The notes: generated from the sequence alone by a model not told the origin. Positions 11,168 to 24,327 are shown, counted from the stretch's first letter. The stretch: DNA of 64,000 bases from Zantedeschia hybrid cultivar (GCA_030544215.1 JARZZO010000006.1:48894501-48958500); one strand, 5' to 3'. Numbers and translations: made by a program.

Positions 11168-12680
11168 ATGTCTCATCGTCTGGTGACCAGACAATCCGGA
11201 CAAGACTAAGCGGAGACGCGAGCAACTCCGGCGCCGACTCTCCACTCCGAAGGTACCCCGTCTGTTCTTCTTCAAGGGTCTTCCCTCCCTGTCATACCAG
11301 AGTCTGTCGCTCCCAGGGACAACCGAGTGGAAGAGCTTCAGCAACAGGTGGCGACGCTGGCCGCCACTGATACTTCTTTAGCACCTTTGTGAGATATGGT
11401 GTCTGCCATCGCCCAGCATATGGGGTTACTGGGTCAGCTCCCGTAGCAGGTACCGCCTCCCCCATTCTGTCCTGCTCAAGCTACGAGGCTGTAGCCGACA
11501 CCCTCGTAGGCCTTCCCCGACGAGGCCGCCACGGCACGCAGCGAGCCATTTGCGCCGCCTGCCCGAGCCCCTCACGCCAGTCACATCATGACGGAGCAGG
11601 AGTATGCTTTATCCGGATTTCATCCGACCAAGACCGAAGGACGTTCGGTCACTACTTCAACCACCCCGGACCTGAACCGGCGGCTGACGGCGATGAGGAA
11701 GGAAATGCAGCAAATGGTGTCTCGGCCATACGAAGCGCCTCTCGCCAGCACCATTATGGAGTAGACTCCATTTTCACCAGAGCTTCTGGCCATTGAGGTA
11801 CCTCCCAACTTTAAACTGCCGAAAGGCCCTCTATATGACGGAATGACGGATCCAGTCTGCCACTTCCAGAGGATCAATTCCTACCTCTCGGTCCGAGGGG
11901 TTTCCGAGCCAGTCCGCTGCCGTCTCTTCCCCCTCACTCTTGAAAAAATAGCCCTGACTTGGTTCGAGACGTTGGCCCCCAATTCCATCCACTCTCTAGT
12001 ACAATTAGGCCAACTATTCATCGACCAATTTTACGATGCCACTCGGCAGTGTAAAACCTCGGCTAGCCTACATGCCATCCCTCCACTTTCCAGGACCTCG
12101 TGGCTCGGGCCTATAAGTATATTAACTGGGAAGCCCTGATGATGTCCAAAGGCAAGAATACCGCCGAGACATCACCAGCGGCTACCCCTCTGGTTCGGTC
12201 TCGCCCAGAAGATCAGGAGCCGTCTCGCAAGCGATACCGGAGGGAAGAATGGGACCGAGAAAAGCGCCGGGATCCGCAGCAGCGGTATTTGCCGCTACCA
12301 GCTCCACCCTCCCGGATGCTCATGGAGGTAAAAGGTATGCTTCGACAGCCGGAGCGCATCAAGACTGACCCCCGCCGAAGGGACCCCCGCAAGTACTGAG
12401 AGTACCATCGGGAAATCGGCCATTCAACTGACGAATGCCGGCACCTTCGGGAGGAGATCGATCGTCTCATCAGAGAAGGCCGTTTGCCACAGTACCGACG
12501 AGAGCAACCTCAACAACGACAGAACCAGGACGTCCCTGAAGCAGCAAGGCAACGTCAACTCCCAGATAAAGAAGCCCCACCTCAGCGGAAGGTCACTTCG
12601 GCCCACTTCGGCCCCGGTAGAAGCATCACACCAGCGACCCAGTGCCGGGTCAATTATGATGATATCCGGAGGACCGGGAG
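11168..12680 (+). pseudogene. G1 gag
   Basis: Starts MSHRLVTRQSGQD and runs in one frame to about 12110, where a frameshift occurs near the end of the capsid-type domain (PPNFKLPKGPLYDGMTDP, FPLTLEKIALTWFETL, LGQLFIDQF). It then continues as a basic, Arg-rich tail with a cysteine/histidine knuckle remnant (EYHREIGHSTDEC) whose first Cys codon is now TGA. Six stops lie in the first 200 codons: four TAG, one TAA and one TGA. All are explained by C-to-T changes of Gln or Arg codons. Gag would form the particle and bind RNA. Confidence 0.8.
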
Positions 12681-15600
12681 AGGGGCCAAGGCTTCGTCGG
12701 CTCAGTGATACCGTAGCGGCAGTCGACGTCGAGCCGAAGCGGTCTCATCAAGAAGACATCGTCTTCGGCCAGGAGGATCTGACCGACATTCAGGTTCCTC
12801 ACGACGACGCCTTAGTTGTAAATGCTGTAATAAAAGGTTACGATGTTCATCGTATCTTTGTTGATAATGGAAGTGCCCCAAATGTACTTTTCTACGACTG
12901 TTTTGTAAAAATGGGTTTGAATAAGGTTGATATGAAGCCTCACCGGGGGCCTCTATTCGGCTTTAATGGTTCGCCTTGCCGAGTAGAAGGAATCGTCCGG
13001 CTCCTTGTAACCCTAGGTACGGCTCCTCGGCAATTAACCGTCGAAACGGATTTTGCCGTTGTTAAGGTCGACTTGGCCTACAATGCCATCTTTGGCCGAA
13101 GGCTGATCGGCGGGATTGGAGTTGTACCCTCATCTTTTCATCAGAAGTTGAAGTTCCGTACCATCCGTGGAATTGGCGAAGCCAAGGGAAATCAGGATGT
13201 AGCTCGGCAGTGTTACATGATCTCTGTCAAAGGGAAGGCCGCGGCCGAATCCCTTTCAATCGAATCTTCCGCCGAAGCATCCCCAGGGGAGGAACTTACA
13301 ACCGTTTCGGTTCCAGGAGGAGAAGGTCGGACGCTAATGATAGGCTCCGGCCTAGGGAAGGTTGAAGCCGAGAGACTTGCTGAGTTCCTGAAAGAGAACC
13401 TTGACGTCTTCGCCTGGTCTCCTGCGGACATGCCCGGGGTCGACCCGGAAGTAGCAGAACATCGGCTGCACGTCGACCCCAACCAGTCCCCGATCAAGCA
13501 GAAGCGGTGTACCTTCAATCAAGAAAGAAGGACGGCCATCCAAGCCGAAGTGCAAAAGGGGCTGGACGCGGGACACCTCCGAGAGGTACACCATCTTGAC
13601 TGGATCGCCAATGTAGTAATGATGCCCAAAAAAGATGGCAAGTGGCGGATGTGTGTGGATTTCACCAACCTCAATAAGACCTGTCCGATGGACAGCTTCC
13701 CGCTGCCTCGGATAGACCAGGTGGTGGATGCAACATCCGGCCACGAGCTACTTTGCTTCCTCGACGCCTATTCAGGCTATCATCAGATCTGAATGCATCC
13801 AGAGGACGAGAACAAGACCAACTTCACAATTGACCTCGGTTTATACTGTTATACTCGGATGCCGTTCGGCCTGAAGAATGCAGGGGCAACCTATCAACGT
13901 CTCGTCAACAAGATATTTGCTCCGCAGCTCGGCCGCAATATGGAGGTCTACATCGACGACATGCTGGTGAAAAGCCACGTCGCTGCAGACCATCTAACCG
14001 ATTTTGCCGAGACTTTCTCTACCTTGCGTAGGTATAAAATGAAGCTGAATCCAGCCAAGTGTGCCTTCGGCGTGGCCTCCGGGAAATTTCTCGATTACAT
14101 GGTCACCCGCCGAGGGGTGGAAGCCAATCCCGCAAAGTTGTCGGCTATTATCCAAATGCGCCCTCCGGCCAACATCCGAGAGTTCCAGAAGCTGAATAGA
14201 AGAATTGCCGCGTTAAGCCGCTTCATGTCAAGCACAGCGGATTACTGTTTTCCTTTCTTCAAGCTGCTGAAAAGACTAATAGCTTCTCCTGGATGGACGA
14301 GTGTCAGTCGGCCTTCGATCAGCTAAAAGCCTATCTCTCCAATGTTCCCGTCTTGTCTAGACCGGTCCATGGAGGGCAGCTGTTCCTTTATCCCGCAACA
14401 TCTGAAACAGCTATCAGCGTCGTCCTCATTCGGGAACAAGACAGCGTTCAGAGGCCTGTTTACTATATAAGCCGAGCCCTCCAAGGAGTAGAGCTTCGGT
14501 ATCCCGCTCTTGAAAAGCTGGCTTTAGCCCTCGTCTCGTCCGCGAGGAGACTCCGGCCCTACTTCCTCCCGCATTCAATAAAGGTCTTCACGGACCAACC
14601 TTTGAGGCAAGTCCTCTCTCGGCCAGAAGTGTCCGGTAGGCTAGCAAAGTCGGCAATCGAAGTAGGAGAGTTCGACGTTTCTTATGGGCCACGGACGGCA
14701 ATAAAAGCTCAAGCTCTAGCCGACTTCATCGCTGAGCTCACACCCGAAGCATCCTCGGCCCCTCAGCCGGAAGTCAGAACTACACCTGAGGCCGAGAGTA
14801 CTTTGGTTCCCCCGTCTCCGGCGGACGAATGGCGACTCTACGTTGATGGATCCAGGTGCTCTTCACGTCGCGGCGCCAGATGGATCTTGGCGTCTCTAGA
14901 AGGGGTCATCACGGAGTATGCGTTGTGCTTCTCCTTCCCGGCTACCAACAATGCCGCAGAATACGAAGCCCTTATCTCAGGCCTTCGGGCCGCTAGAAAG
15001 CTTGGTGCGCAGAACGTAAGGGCATTCAACGATTCTCAGCTGATCGCCAATCAAGTCACCGGGGAGTACGAGGCCCGGGACGCATTAATGATATCCTATC
15101 TCCAGGTGACCCGCAAGATCCTTGCTCAATTTAATTCTTATGAAATTGTGCGGATCCCTCGGGCCGAAAATGCTCGAGCCGATGCTCTTTCCCGGCTAGC
15201 ATCAACTCAGGACGGGGGAGGAGGCCGAATGGTCTTGGTAGAAGAACTGTCTAAACCAAGTCTCGACGAATCCGAGGTCATGCAAGGCAAGTGAATGAAT
15301 CCGAAGCAGAAACCTAGATGACTCCCCTAGTCGCTTTTCTCCTCCAAGAGGAGGTCCCGTCCGATCCAAAGGAAGCATGGCACGTCCGGCAGCGCTCCTC
15401 CCACTTCCTCATTATGGAGGGAATACTATATAAGAAGTCCTTCGGCCAGCCGCTCCTACGATGTCTCGGCCCGGCTGAAGCTGATTATGTGCTACAGGAG
15501 GTACATGAAGGAATCTGCGGAGTACACGTAGGAGGAAGGGCCTTGACCCATAAACTCTTAAGGCAAGGGTACTGGTGGCCAACACTCCGAGAGGATGCGG

Positions 15601-15881
15601 CCGCTCTCGTCCGCTATTGTGACCAGTGCCAGAGATTCAGTTCCCTCATTCACCAGTCGGCGACCCTTCTGACTCCTCTATCAGATCCCTGGCCTTTCGC
15701 CCAGTGGGGGATTGATCTCTTGAGACCCTTTCCCATGGCTACCGGCCAGAGGAAATTCCTTATTGTGACAGTGGACTACTTCACTAAATGGGTAGAAGCC
15801 GAACCTCTCGCATCTATAACCGATAGCAATGCATGGAACTTCGTGTAGAAATTCATCATTTGCCGATACGGCATCCCTCGG
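12656..15881 (+). pseudogene. G1 pol, N-terminal part: protease, RT, two RNases H, integrase start
   Basis: Domains in order: aspartic protease (FVDNGSAPNVLFYDCF, D-N-G instead of D-T/S-G); RT with YIDDMLVKS near 13950; first RNase H (FTDQPLRQVLSR region); second, archaeal-type RNase H (WRLYVDGSR, NNAAEYEALISGLRAA, FNDSQLIANQ, ADALSRLAS); integrase zinc-binding block (VHEGICGVHVGGRALTHKLL, YCDQCQRF) and the first catalytic Asp (WGIDLL). Breaks: TGA at 13790 where Arg is expected, frameshifts near 14285 and 15285, TAG at 15316 and at 15846. Translation then meets the G2 insertion at 15881. The dual RNase H places it in the Tat lineage. Confidence 0.9.
15877..15881. other. Target-site duplication of G2 (left copy)
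   Basis: CTCGG before the left LTR is repeated exactly at 27484-27488. Removing G2 and one copy rejoins the G1 integrase frame exactly (RYGIPR then AIISDNG). Confidence 0.93.
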
Positions 15882-17465
15882 TGATCGTTCCGAATTGTGC
15901 GTTGTTAAACACTCATGAGAACGTTCAATCTAAATTTATTCGGCTCACTCAAATTCAATTTTGAAAATTAATAATGGTGAGTCCGAGTCGATCCACAGGG
16001 AGTTAAGATTTTAACTTTGAAAACTTTGGAATTTACTTATCTAAAAATAAGTGAAAATTTAAGTAAACTAATTACTTATTTAAACTAAAACGCAATTAAC
16101 TAATGTTACCTAAAAATATAGTTGCTTGAATTAAACAACTCTTTTTTTTTTTTCAAAAATTAAACACAAACACATATATAAAAAAAATAAGTACAACTAA
16201 AAATTATAACAACAAAAACAAACTATTGTTTAATTGTGTAAACTATTAATCATCATGAATCAAATAACTTAATTAAACAACCAATAACTAATTAAACAAC
16301 AACTAATCAAGAACTAACCCTAATTAAATAACCAATAACTAATTAAACAACACCTAAACATCAAATAACCAACAACTGCCCCTAATTAAATAACCTAATA
16401 CTATACTAGTGGGGAAGGAAAAGAAGGAACACAATAATAGCAGCTTCTGTGGGTTGCCTGCTGCTGGTTCAGCTGGGACAGCTGCTGCGACTGAGAAGAG
16501 TTGTTGCTGGCACGTGGAGGAGAGGAGGAAGGCCTGCTGCTGGTGCGTGGAGGATTCTGGACGGTGCATGCACGTTGGAGGCGCTACGCGTGGTGCTTCA
16601 GCGCACATGCATGCAGGCATGCATGCACTTGCTGGCGCTTGGAGACCGGCGATGCTGTGTGGAGCTCGGGCAGCATGGAAGTGTTGCTGGCTGGCGCTGG
16701 TATGCGTGGCTTGCCGTGGAGCTCGGGCAGGTGCTGTGGAAGGTAGGTGCAGCGTGGGCTTCACCGCAGGAGGTGCTGGAAGAAGCTGGGGGGTTGCCGC
16801 TGGTGCAGTATTGCCGTGGAGCTCGGGCAGGTGCTGTGGAACTGCTAGGCGGGTGTGGAAGAGGAGAAGGAACGTGGGAGCTGCTGCGGCTGGGAGGAAG
16901 AGAGGGATTAAAGGAGAGGAAGAGGAAACTGGAGAAGGAAGAGGATTCGGAATTGGAGAGAGAATTTCTAAAAGGAGAGAGAGAGGGTTTTTAAAATAAA
17001 GAAAGGAAGGGATGTGGTTGGGAAATTGGAGAGAAGGAAGGAAATAGAGGGTTTTGGGAAACTCCAGAGAAAGAAGGAATCAGAGCAATATTAGGACATC
17101 AAATTGCATTTTTACCCCTGCTTTAGTTGAAATCCGAACACTAGACCTCTCCCAAATTTCCAGAAACTCCACCAGCTGCACTGCATCATCGGCATGTCCT
17201 GTTCACATAAAATAAATATAAATTAGCACATTATCATAAAAATATCATCATATTTATTTATTTCGTCTCGATTTTGTCGAAAAATCGCAAATGCGCTATA
17301 CTCCTTTAATCACATGAAATGACGATGTTTTTAAGTCAGAATTTGACGAAATTGGTACCGTTGGACTTGGTACACAATTATCTATCATTTCATGCTATTT
17401 TGTAGATAGAAACATGAGTATAATGCATATGATTGCCCTTAAATGATCAATTTAACACTTTATCA
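15882..17465 (-). repeat. G2 3' LTR (shorter copy)
   Basis: 1584 bp. Compared with the 5' LTR it lacks one copy of a 76-bp duplication and a ~540-bp block. The block would lie at about 16850, where the sequence jumps from a ctaggcgggtgt phrase to ggaagaggagaagg. Long Gly/Cys- or Arg-rich open frames inside it are composition artefacts. Confidence 0.9.
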
Positions 17466-17478
17466 CACCCCCCAACTT
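17466..17478 (-). other. G2 polypurine tract
   Basis: On the minus strand AAGTTGGGGGGTG abuts the LTR start TGATAAAG, the typical plant gypsy plus-strand primer. Confidence 0.85.
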
Positions 17479-18664
17479 ACTCATTGCTAGTCCCTTAGCA
17501 ATGCAAATAAGGAAAAGTTAAACAATGAATTATCATGCTTCATTTGTAGTATCTTTCATAATCAATTTAAGTGGTAGCCGGTTGGTTAAGCTAAAATTTT
17601 TCATATCCCACAGTATTTTGATACACGACAGGTGATTGTGCATGAAAAATGGCACGCTTAGAACTCGTTTCCGACCTTTCTGGTATATTCTTGCCTTTAC
17701 TTCCCTTTAGATAAGACTACCTGGAGAGGAGAAGAGAATAAAAGATTTCCCTATCAGTCAGTGAGGACCGTTTTTCAGGTCCCGTCCCAACTGAGCACTT
17801 TTCACGACTTGGTCATATTTTTGGTACGATGGACTTTTTAGTGTGGTGTTTTTTTTTCGTTTCATTGTACTTTTGCTTTTGAGAGTGCGTACTTTTTGCC
17901 ACTCTCTTTGAATTGCCTAAGGGGAGGTACGTACTTTTTTCCACCTACCTTCCTTTAGCTCTTTTAACGCCTTCTATTGCCTTTAGTGTTTACAACTGTC
18001 CATTTTAAATGACCGCCTCTTTTAGAGTGCTGAGTGGGACAGTCCCCTATTACGGATCCTACACATTCCTTTCGTTCAACCCAAAAGAACAATTAGAATA
18101 AGTAATCTTATCCTTGAGGTTAATTCCAGCAATTCTATACTTTTAAGAGCTTTCATTTATTCTAAGTTGCCGTGTGTGTGTGAAAATCATCCTGCCGTGG
18201 ATTTTTGTAAAGTGGGATATTTAAATTTTGAAGGTTCTTTAACCAATGTGACAACAAAAAAAAACTGATTTGTTTAAGATTTACTTAATGAAACATGATT
18301 TTCATACAATTTTCCTAGGATGTGAAAAGAAGTTTTTGAAAGAAATTTTAAAAATTTGACCATTTTTCAGTAAAAGATATCAGCTTTCTTCAAAAAAATT
18401 TCAATAAATCCATATCAAATTGATTGTACCACCCCCCAACTTGATTGACATTGTCCTCAATGGCATAAAAGATATGAAAAACATGTCAGCCAGAAGAGAA
18501 TTTGTGAAGGAGCGAAACAACCTGTAATGAAGAGGATGCGACATACCCACGGCCATTGCTGCTTAGGGTCTTAAAAGGAAAAGAAATACAAAAACTGAAG
18601 TAAAATAGTGGGTTGCCTCCCAACAAGCGCTAAGTTTATCATCTTCAGCCAGACGGAAGTTCAG
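17479..18664 (-). other. G2 3' untranslated region
   Basis: About 1.2 kb between the end of pol and the polypurine tract, with no env-like or other frame that I can support. Short T-rich runs only. Confidence 0.6.
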
Positions 18665-21141
18665 TTAATGTGGATCACTCAGTTCTATGGATTCAGGTGG
18701 CTCATTTTGAAGATTTTCAATGAATGGTTTCAACGGTCGACCATTAACAGTAAAAGTGTTCCCACTCTTGGGATTCAGAATTTTATCAGCTCCATGATCG
18801 AAGGCTTTAATGACCACGAATGGTCCATCCCATCTGGATTTTAGTTTTCCAGGAAATAGGCGAAGCCTAGAATTAAATAGCCAAACTTTCTGATTTGGAA
18901 GAAAGGATTTTCTCACAATATGTTTATCATAAAAAGCTTTAGTTTTGGCTTTATAAATCTTTGAATTTTCATAGGCCTCGTTGCACAACTCTTCTAGCTC
19001 ACTCAGTTGTAAGGTTCGGTGGGAACCAGCCTGGGCTAGGTCCAGATTGACTTGTTTGATGGCCTAATAAGCCCTATGTTCCAATTCCACCGGAAGGTGG
19101 CACGCTTTTCCAAAAACCAGGCGATAAGGAGACATGCCAATAGGAGTTTTGTAAGCGGTCCGATAGGCCCATAAAGCATCATCCAATCTTTCAGACCAAT
19201 CTTTTCTATCGGGCCTAACGGACTTTTGCAGAATATTCTTAATCTCTCTATTGGAAACTTCCACTTGGCCACTGGTTTGAGGATGATAAGGGATAGCTAC
19301 TTTGTGATTAATCCCATATTTCTTAAGCAAAGCCCGAAACTGGTAATTCGTGAAGTGCGTTCCCCCATCACTTATGATAGCTTTAGGCCACCCGAATCGA
19401 GAAAAGATATTCTTCTGAACGAATTTAATGACTACTTTATGATCATTGGTTCGGGTGGCTACTGCTTTAATCCATTTTGAGACATAATCCACCGCTACCA
19501 GAATATATGTATGTCTAAAAGAGGGTGGAAAAGGTCCCATAAAGTCAATTCCCCAAACATCAAAGACTTCAACCACCAAGATTGGGTTGAGTGGCATCAT
19601 ATCCCTTTTCGCCATATTTCCTACAGCCTGACATCGGAGGCAAGTTTTGCTAAATTCATGGGCATCTTTGTAAAGTGTGGGCCAGTAAAAACCACTTTGC
19701 AGGACTTTGGCTGCAGTTTTCTTTCCTGAGAAATGGCCCCCACAAGCTAGATTATGGCAGAAGTTGAGAACACTCTGTTGTTCTTCTTCAGGAACACATC
19801 GCCTAATGATTTGATCATGACAGAATTTGAATAATTCAGGATCCTCCCAGAAATAATATTTTTCCTGAGAAAAGAATTTGTCCTTTTCACTTTTAGTCCA
19901 TCCTTCCGGAAGCTGATTAGTCACCTTGTAATTGACAATATGAGCATACCAAGGTGCAACAGTGTGAGAAATGGTCAGTACATGCTCATCAGGAAAGGAA
20001 TCAGTGATTGGTGTACTTTCAGAGATCGGAATTCGGGATAGGTGGTCAGCTACCACATTCTCAGAACCCTTCTTATCCCGAATTTCCAAATCAAATTCCT
20101 GAAGGAGTAAGATCTATCTAATAAGTCTAGGCTTTGCATCCTTCTTGGTCAACATGTATTTTAGAGCTGAGTGATCAGAATAGATTATGACTTTTGCCCC
20201 TAAAAGATAAGATCTGAATTTTTCTAGGGCAAAAACCACGGCTAATAGTTCATTTTCTGTGATGGTATAATTCATTTGAGCATCTGCAAGGGTGCGACTT
20301 GCATAATAGATCACCACGGAACACTTGTTGATTCTTTGTCCCAAAATCGCACCGATAGCATAATCCGAGGCATCACACATGATTTCGAAGGGTAAAGACC
20401 AATCTGGAGATTGAAGAATCGTGGCTTTGGTCAAAGATTCCTTCAAAGAATTGAATGCCTTGATGCAAGATTCATCCATTTGGAAAGGAACGTCCTTAGC
20501 TAGGAGAAGAGTTAGAGGCCGGACAATTTGAAAGAAATTGTGGATAAACCGGCTATAGAAACCGACATGGCCAAGGAATGAACGGATCTGTCTGACCGAG
20601 GTGGGAGGAGGAAGATTGGATATGAGATTGATCATAGCTTTATCTACCTCTATCCCCCTTTCAGACACAATGTGGCCTAGAACAATACCCTCTCGAACCA
20701 TAAAATGGCTCTTTTCCCAGCTAAGTATCAGGTTGGTGTCTATGCATCTTGCTAGCACCTGTTTAAGATTTTCCAAGCAGTTTTCAAAAGAATTCCCGAA
20801 GATTGAAAAATCATCCTTGAAAACTTCAAGGAATTCTCCCACCATATCGGAGAATATAGCCATCATGCACCGTTGAAATGTGGCTGGTGCGTTGCATAAT
20901 CCAAATGACATCCTCCTAAAAGCAAACGTGCCATAAGGGCACGTAAAGCTGGTCTTTTCTTGATCTTCCGGGTATATAGGCACTTGATTGTACCCGGAGT
21001 ACCCATCTAAGAAGGAAAAGTACTTCTGGCCCGATAACTTTTCCAAAATCTGATCCATGAATAGGAGTGGGAAGTGATCCTTCTTAGTCATTAGATTCAG
21101 CTTTCGGTAATCAATGCACACTCTCCATCCCGTGGTGACCT
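18665..21141 (-). pseudogene. G2 pol, C-terminal part: RT, RNase H, integrase
   Basis: Reads CIDYRKLN, FLDGYSGYNQV, FGLCNAPATFQRCM, then FKDDFSIFG (catalytic D-D kept; the usual Met before it is Lys). RNase H: CDASDYAIGAILGQ, ENELLAVVFALEKFRSYL, SDHSALKYM. Integrase: H-x-H...C-x2-C finger (CGGHFSGKKTAA, CLRCQAVG), then Asp in WGIDFMGPFP, Asp in IISDGGTHF, Glu in SGQVEVSNREI. Two in-frame TAG stops, near 20115 (LIR*ILLLQ) and 19065 (RAY*AIKQV), stand where related pols have Trp. It ends with PKSGNTFTVNGRPLKPF near 18700. Confidence 0.9.
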
Positions 21142-22485
21142 AGTGGGTACCTCTTCTCCATGATCGTTCTTGATAACTGTTAATCCAGATTTCTTGGCTA
21201 CCAGTTGGGTTGGGCTGACCCATTTACTGTCTGATATGGGGTAAATGATACCCGCATCCAACCATTTCACAACTTCCTTCTTCACCACTTCTTTCATATT
21301 GGGATTAAGCCGCCTTTGCATCTCCCGACTGGGCTTAGAATTCTCTTCCATATAGATATGATGCAAGCAAATGGACGGACTTATTCCTTTCAAATTGGCC
21401 ACCGACCATCCAATAGCACCCTTGTGGTCTTTGAGGACCTCGGTTAATTGGGCCTCCTGCGGCGATGTGAGATTTGCCGCAATGATGACCGGGAGAGTTT
21501 GGTCCGGGCCCAAAAAGGTATACTTGAGAAACTTAGGTAATGGTTTGAGTTCAAGCTCAGGAGGGTCCTCTAAGGATGGCAAAGCGGGCTCAGATTGTAA
21601 GGCTGCTAAAGGTTCAACCTTGGGCCAAGATGTTAATGGGCCGGGCGAATCCTTTAAAATATTGGCTTCCTCCAAAAGGTCATATATGGACATCTCATTT
21701 TCTTCAACCAGATTATCCAAGACATCAATAGTATGACATTATTTTTCATGATCTGGGTATTAAGATGCTTTGAAGACATTAATCTGGACCTTTTGACCCC
21801 AAAATGAAATGTCTATTATGCCAGTTTCACAATTTATATTAGCTTTGGCAGTGGCTAAGAATGGACGACCTAAAATGATCGGGGTGTGAATGAGTTCCTC
21901 AGGTAATGCCATATCCAGAATAAGAAAATCTACGGGAAAATAACAATCATGAACCTTCACAATAACATCCTCAATTAATCCCCGTGGAGTTTTCACAGAC
22001 CTATCAGCCAACTGCAAGATGATGGGTGTGGGCTTTAATTCTCCAATATCAAATTTCTCCTAAATGGTTGTTGGCAATAGATTCACACTAGCACCTAGAT
22101 CCAATAAAGCTCTATCAAATGTAACTCCAGCTTAGTCACATGAAATTAGAGGTGCTCCAGGATCCTTTAACTTCTTGGGTAAATGATTCATCACAATCGC
22201 ACTAACATCCTCTGAAAGTCGAACCTTTTCGGGTGCCATTCTAGATTCTCTTCGTGGAGTACATAATTCCTTGAGAAACTTAGCATAAGCTGGCACATGC
22301 TTGATGGCATCGAGGAGTGGAATATTAATTTGGACTTGTTTGAATAAATCCAACAACTCCTCATTCTGGGCCAGTTTCTTCCTGGCATTGGGCTTAGCTA
22401 ACAAGGCATTAGGAAATGGCACCCTAGGTTGATAAGAACTTGGGTCTTCATCTACCTTCCCTTTCCCTTTCGAATCCTCCTCCAA
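21142..22485 (-). pseudogene. G2 pol, protease to N-terminal RT
   Basis: Same frame as gag. Carries VPFPNALLAKP, KFLKELCTPRR, then the protease block with D-L-G-A-S near 22080. Two stops flank this active site (TAA at 22132 and TAG near 22060). Then PTPIILQLADRSVKTPRG, FPVDFLILDM, IILGRPFLATAKA, and the RT start HHIYMEENSKPSREMQRRLNP, KWLDAGIIYPISDSKWVSP. The frame is lost by a small indel near 21145, just before CIDYRKLN. Confidence 0.87.
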
Positions 22486-24327
22486 CTTTTCTATGTTGGG
22501 TTCAGTCTCACTATCACTTTCAATTTCACGAGGCCCATCAGTGGAACCTTTAGCTAACTCTTCATTCGCATGTGGTTTTTCTAAACTTCTCCCACTCCTA
22601 AGGGCTGAAATGGCTTTAGCATTCTCAAATTGCGGCCCTTTAGGTTGTGGTACCAGGCCAGGCTGAGGTAAAAGGCCCGATTGCTGTGGAAAACCCAGAG
22701 GTTAATTCCTTGGATTGGCAATGGGTTGACTAGGAAGTTGACCCACTTCTCTTCTCATCGTAGCCTCAGCTAGTTGGCCCATTTGACTTTCCAACTTAGC
22801 AATAGATTGTTGCTGGGTCAAAATCAGTTGTTGGAGTTGAGTGAATTTGTCATCAAAGCTGGGCTGAGGAGGTTGTTGATAAGTGGGTGGAGGATGGTAT
22901 TGGGTTGGCTATCCTGATTGTAATGAGTGGTAGTGGGCCGGTTAACCTGATTGGAATGATTGATAATGGGCCGGTTGACCTGATTGATAATGGGCCGGTT
23001 GACCTGATTGATACTGGGCCGATTGACCTGATTGATACGGGGCCGGTTGACCTGATTGAGCTTGAGATCCCCTAGCCTGAACATTTCCATAGAAATTAGA
23101 TTGTTGTTGAAATGAATTATGTGGCTTTTGGGCTTGATGCATGGGAGGATTGGGCATCGGTAATGGGGCCTGCTGATTCTTCCAAGAGAAATTAGGGTGG
23201 TTTCTCCAGCCAGGATTGTAAGTATTTTAGAATGGATCGTTATTGGGCCTGGAGAAACCTTGGGCAGCCTGAACTTGTTCTTGAATGAATGGTGGAAGTT
23301 GGGCCGCAGTTGGGCATTCATTCACTTGATGGGTTGGACTTGCGCATAAGGCACAAATGTCATGATTAGCAGAGGATGGGCCTTCATATGGACTAGATTG
23401 TATTGGGTAAGTAGGCTCTTGCTTGTTTAAGGCCAAGAGTTGGTCTAGTTTCTGGGCCAAGATGTCTACCTTATCCAATTTCTGATTAATCAGATTTATG
23501 TCCATTCTGGATACGGGATCTCCACGGGCCTTAAGTTCATACATTCCAGTCCGTTTAGATGGCCCAACGGACCTTTCATAAGATGATAATGAGGCATGAT
23601 TGATGGAATTTTCACTTAACATTTCAAACAGATCATAGGCCTCATCTTCATTTTTCATCATAAATGCCCCTCCACATGAGGCATCCACCATCTGTCTGAA
23701 CTGTTCAGACAATCCTTCATAGAATGCTTGGACAATTTGCCATTTTGAAAGCCCATGATGAGGGCATTTTCTAAGCAATTCTTTCAGTCTTTCCCAAGAT
23801 TCATGGATCAATTCCCCGGGAGTTTGGGTAAAACTCGTGATGGCCCTTCTCATGGTATTGGTCCGCCCGATGGGATAGAACTTCTTGAGAAATTCTTTCT
23901 GCATTTCTTCCCATGTCCTAATGGGCCTTCCTATAGTTCCCAACCAATATTTAGCCTTGTCCTTTAATGAAAAGGGAAATAAGGTCAATTTAAGGCCATC
24001 ATCGGTGAAATTCTGGATCTTCACCGTGGAACAGATTTCTAGAAATTCATCCAGATGCTTATAAGGATCTTCATTAGTATTCCCATAGAAGGATGGGAGC
24101 ATCTGAATGGTGCTAGATTTAATTTCATATTGATTGGTTGGATTCTGAGGAAGATGAATACAGGATGAAGGTTGATATCGATTTGGAATGAAATAGTCCT
24201 TCATTTGCTTTGGTGGGTCCTGATTATCAGCCATTTGATCTTGTGGTGGATTTCTTTGATGTAGGATTCTTTCTATTTCAGCAAGTGGTCCTAGAAGATT
24301 AGGGTTTTGAGATCTCCTACCTTGCAT
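22486..24327 (-). pseudogene. G2 gag
   Basis: Starts MQGRRSQNPNLLGPLAEI. It contains the retrotransposon gag domain (NFTDDGLKLTLFPFSLKDKA, WEEMQKEFLKKFYP, ELIHESWERLKELLRKCPHH, QIVQAFYEGLSEQFRQMVDA) and a CCHC knuckle (CALCASPTHQVNEC). A Gln/Pro-rich region then includes a 24-bp minisatellite. In-frame stops: TAA at 23227-23229 and two more within and after the minisatellite near 22943 and 22915 at positions where other repeat units have Gln; another TAA lies near 22702 (PRN*PLGF). Capsid protein remnant, continuous in frame with protease. Confidence 0.87.
22925..23062. repeat. 24-bp coding minisatellite in G2 gag
   Basis: About six units of gattgataatgggccggtt-type sequence. They encode an 8-residue repeat (QSGQPAHY) in the gag frame on the minus strand. 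Two units carry CAA/CAG-to-stop changes. Confidence 0.8.

Noticed and set aside
11036..11344. Minus-strand 102-codon frame at the G1 LTR/gag boundary
   Set aside because: Crosses LTR, primer site and gag start in antisense; no domain.
16354..16999. Open frames of 130-200 codons rich in Gly, Cys, Trp and Ala
   Set aside because: They lie wholly within the G2 LTR, overlap one another on both strands and reflect GC/GA-rich composition.
17466..18664. An env-like gene in the 3' region of G2, as some Athila elements carry
   Set aside because: No frame longer than background and no membrane or signal-type segment was found.
22824..23321. 165-codon minus-strand frame with QVNRPxxN repeats
   Set aside because: It is the +1 reading of the gag minisatellite; the true gag frame covers the same DNA with the gag domain and zinc knuckle upstream.
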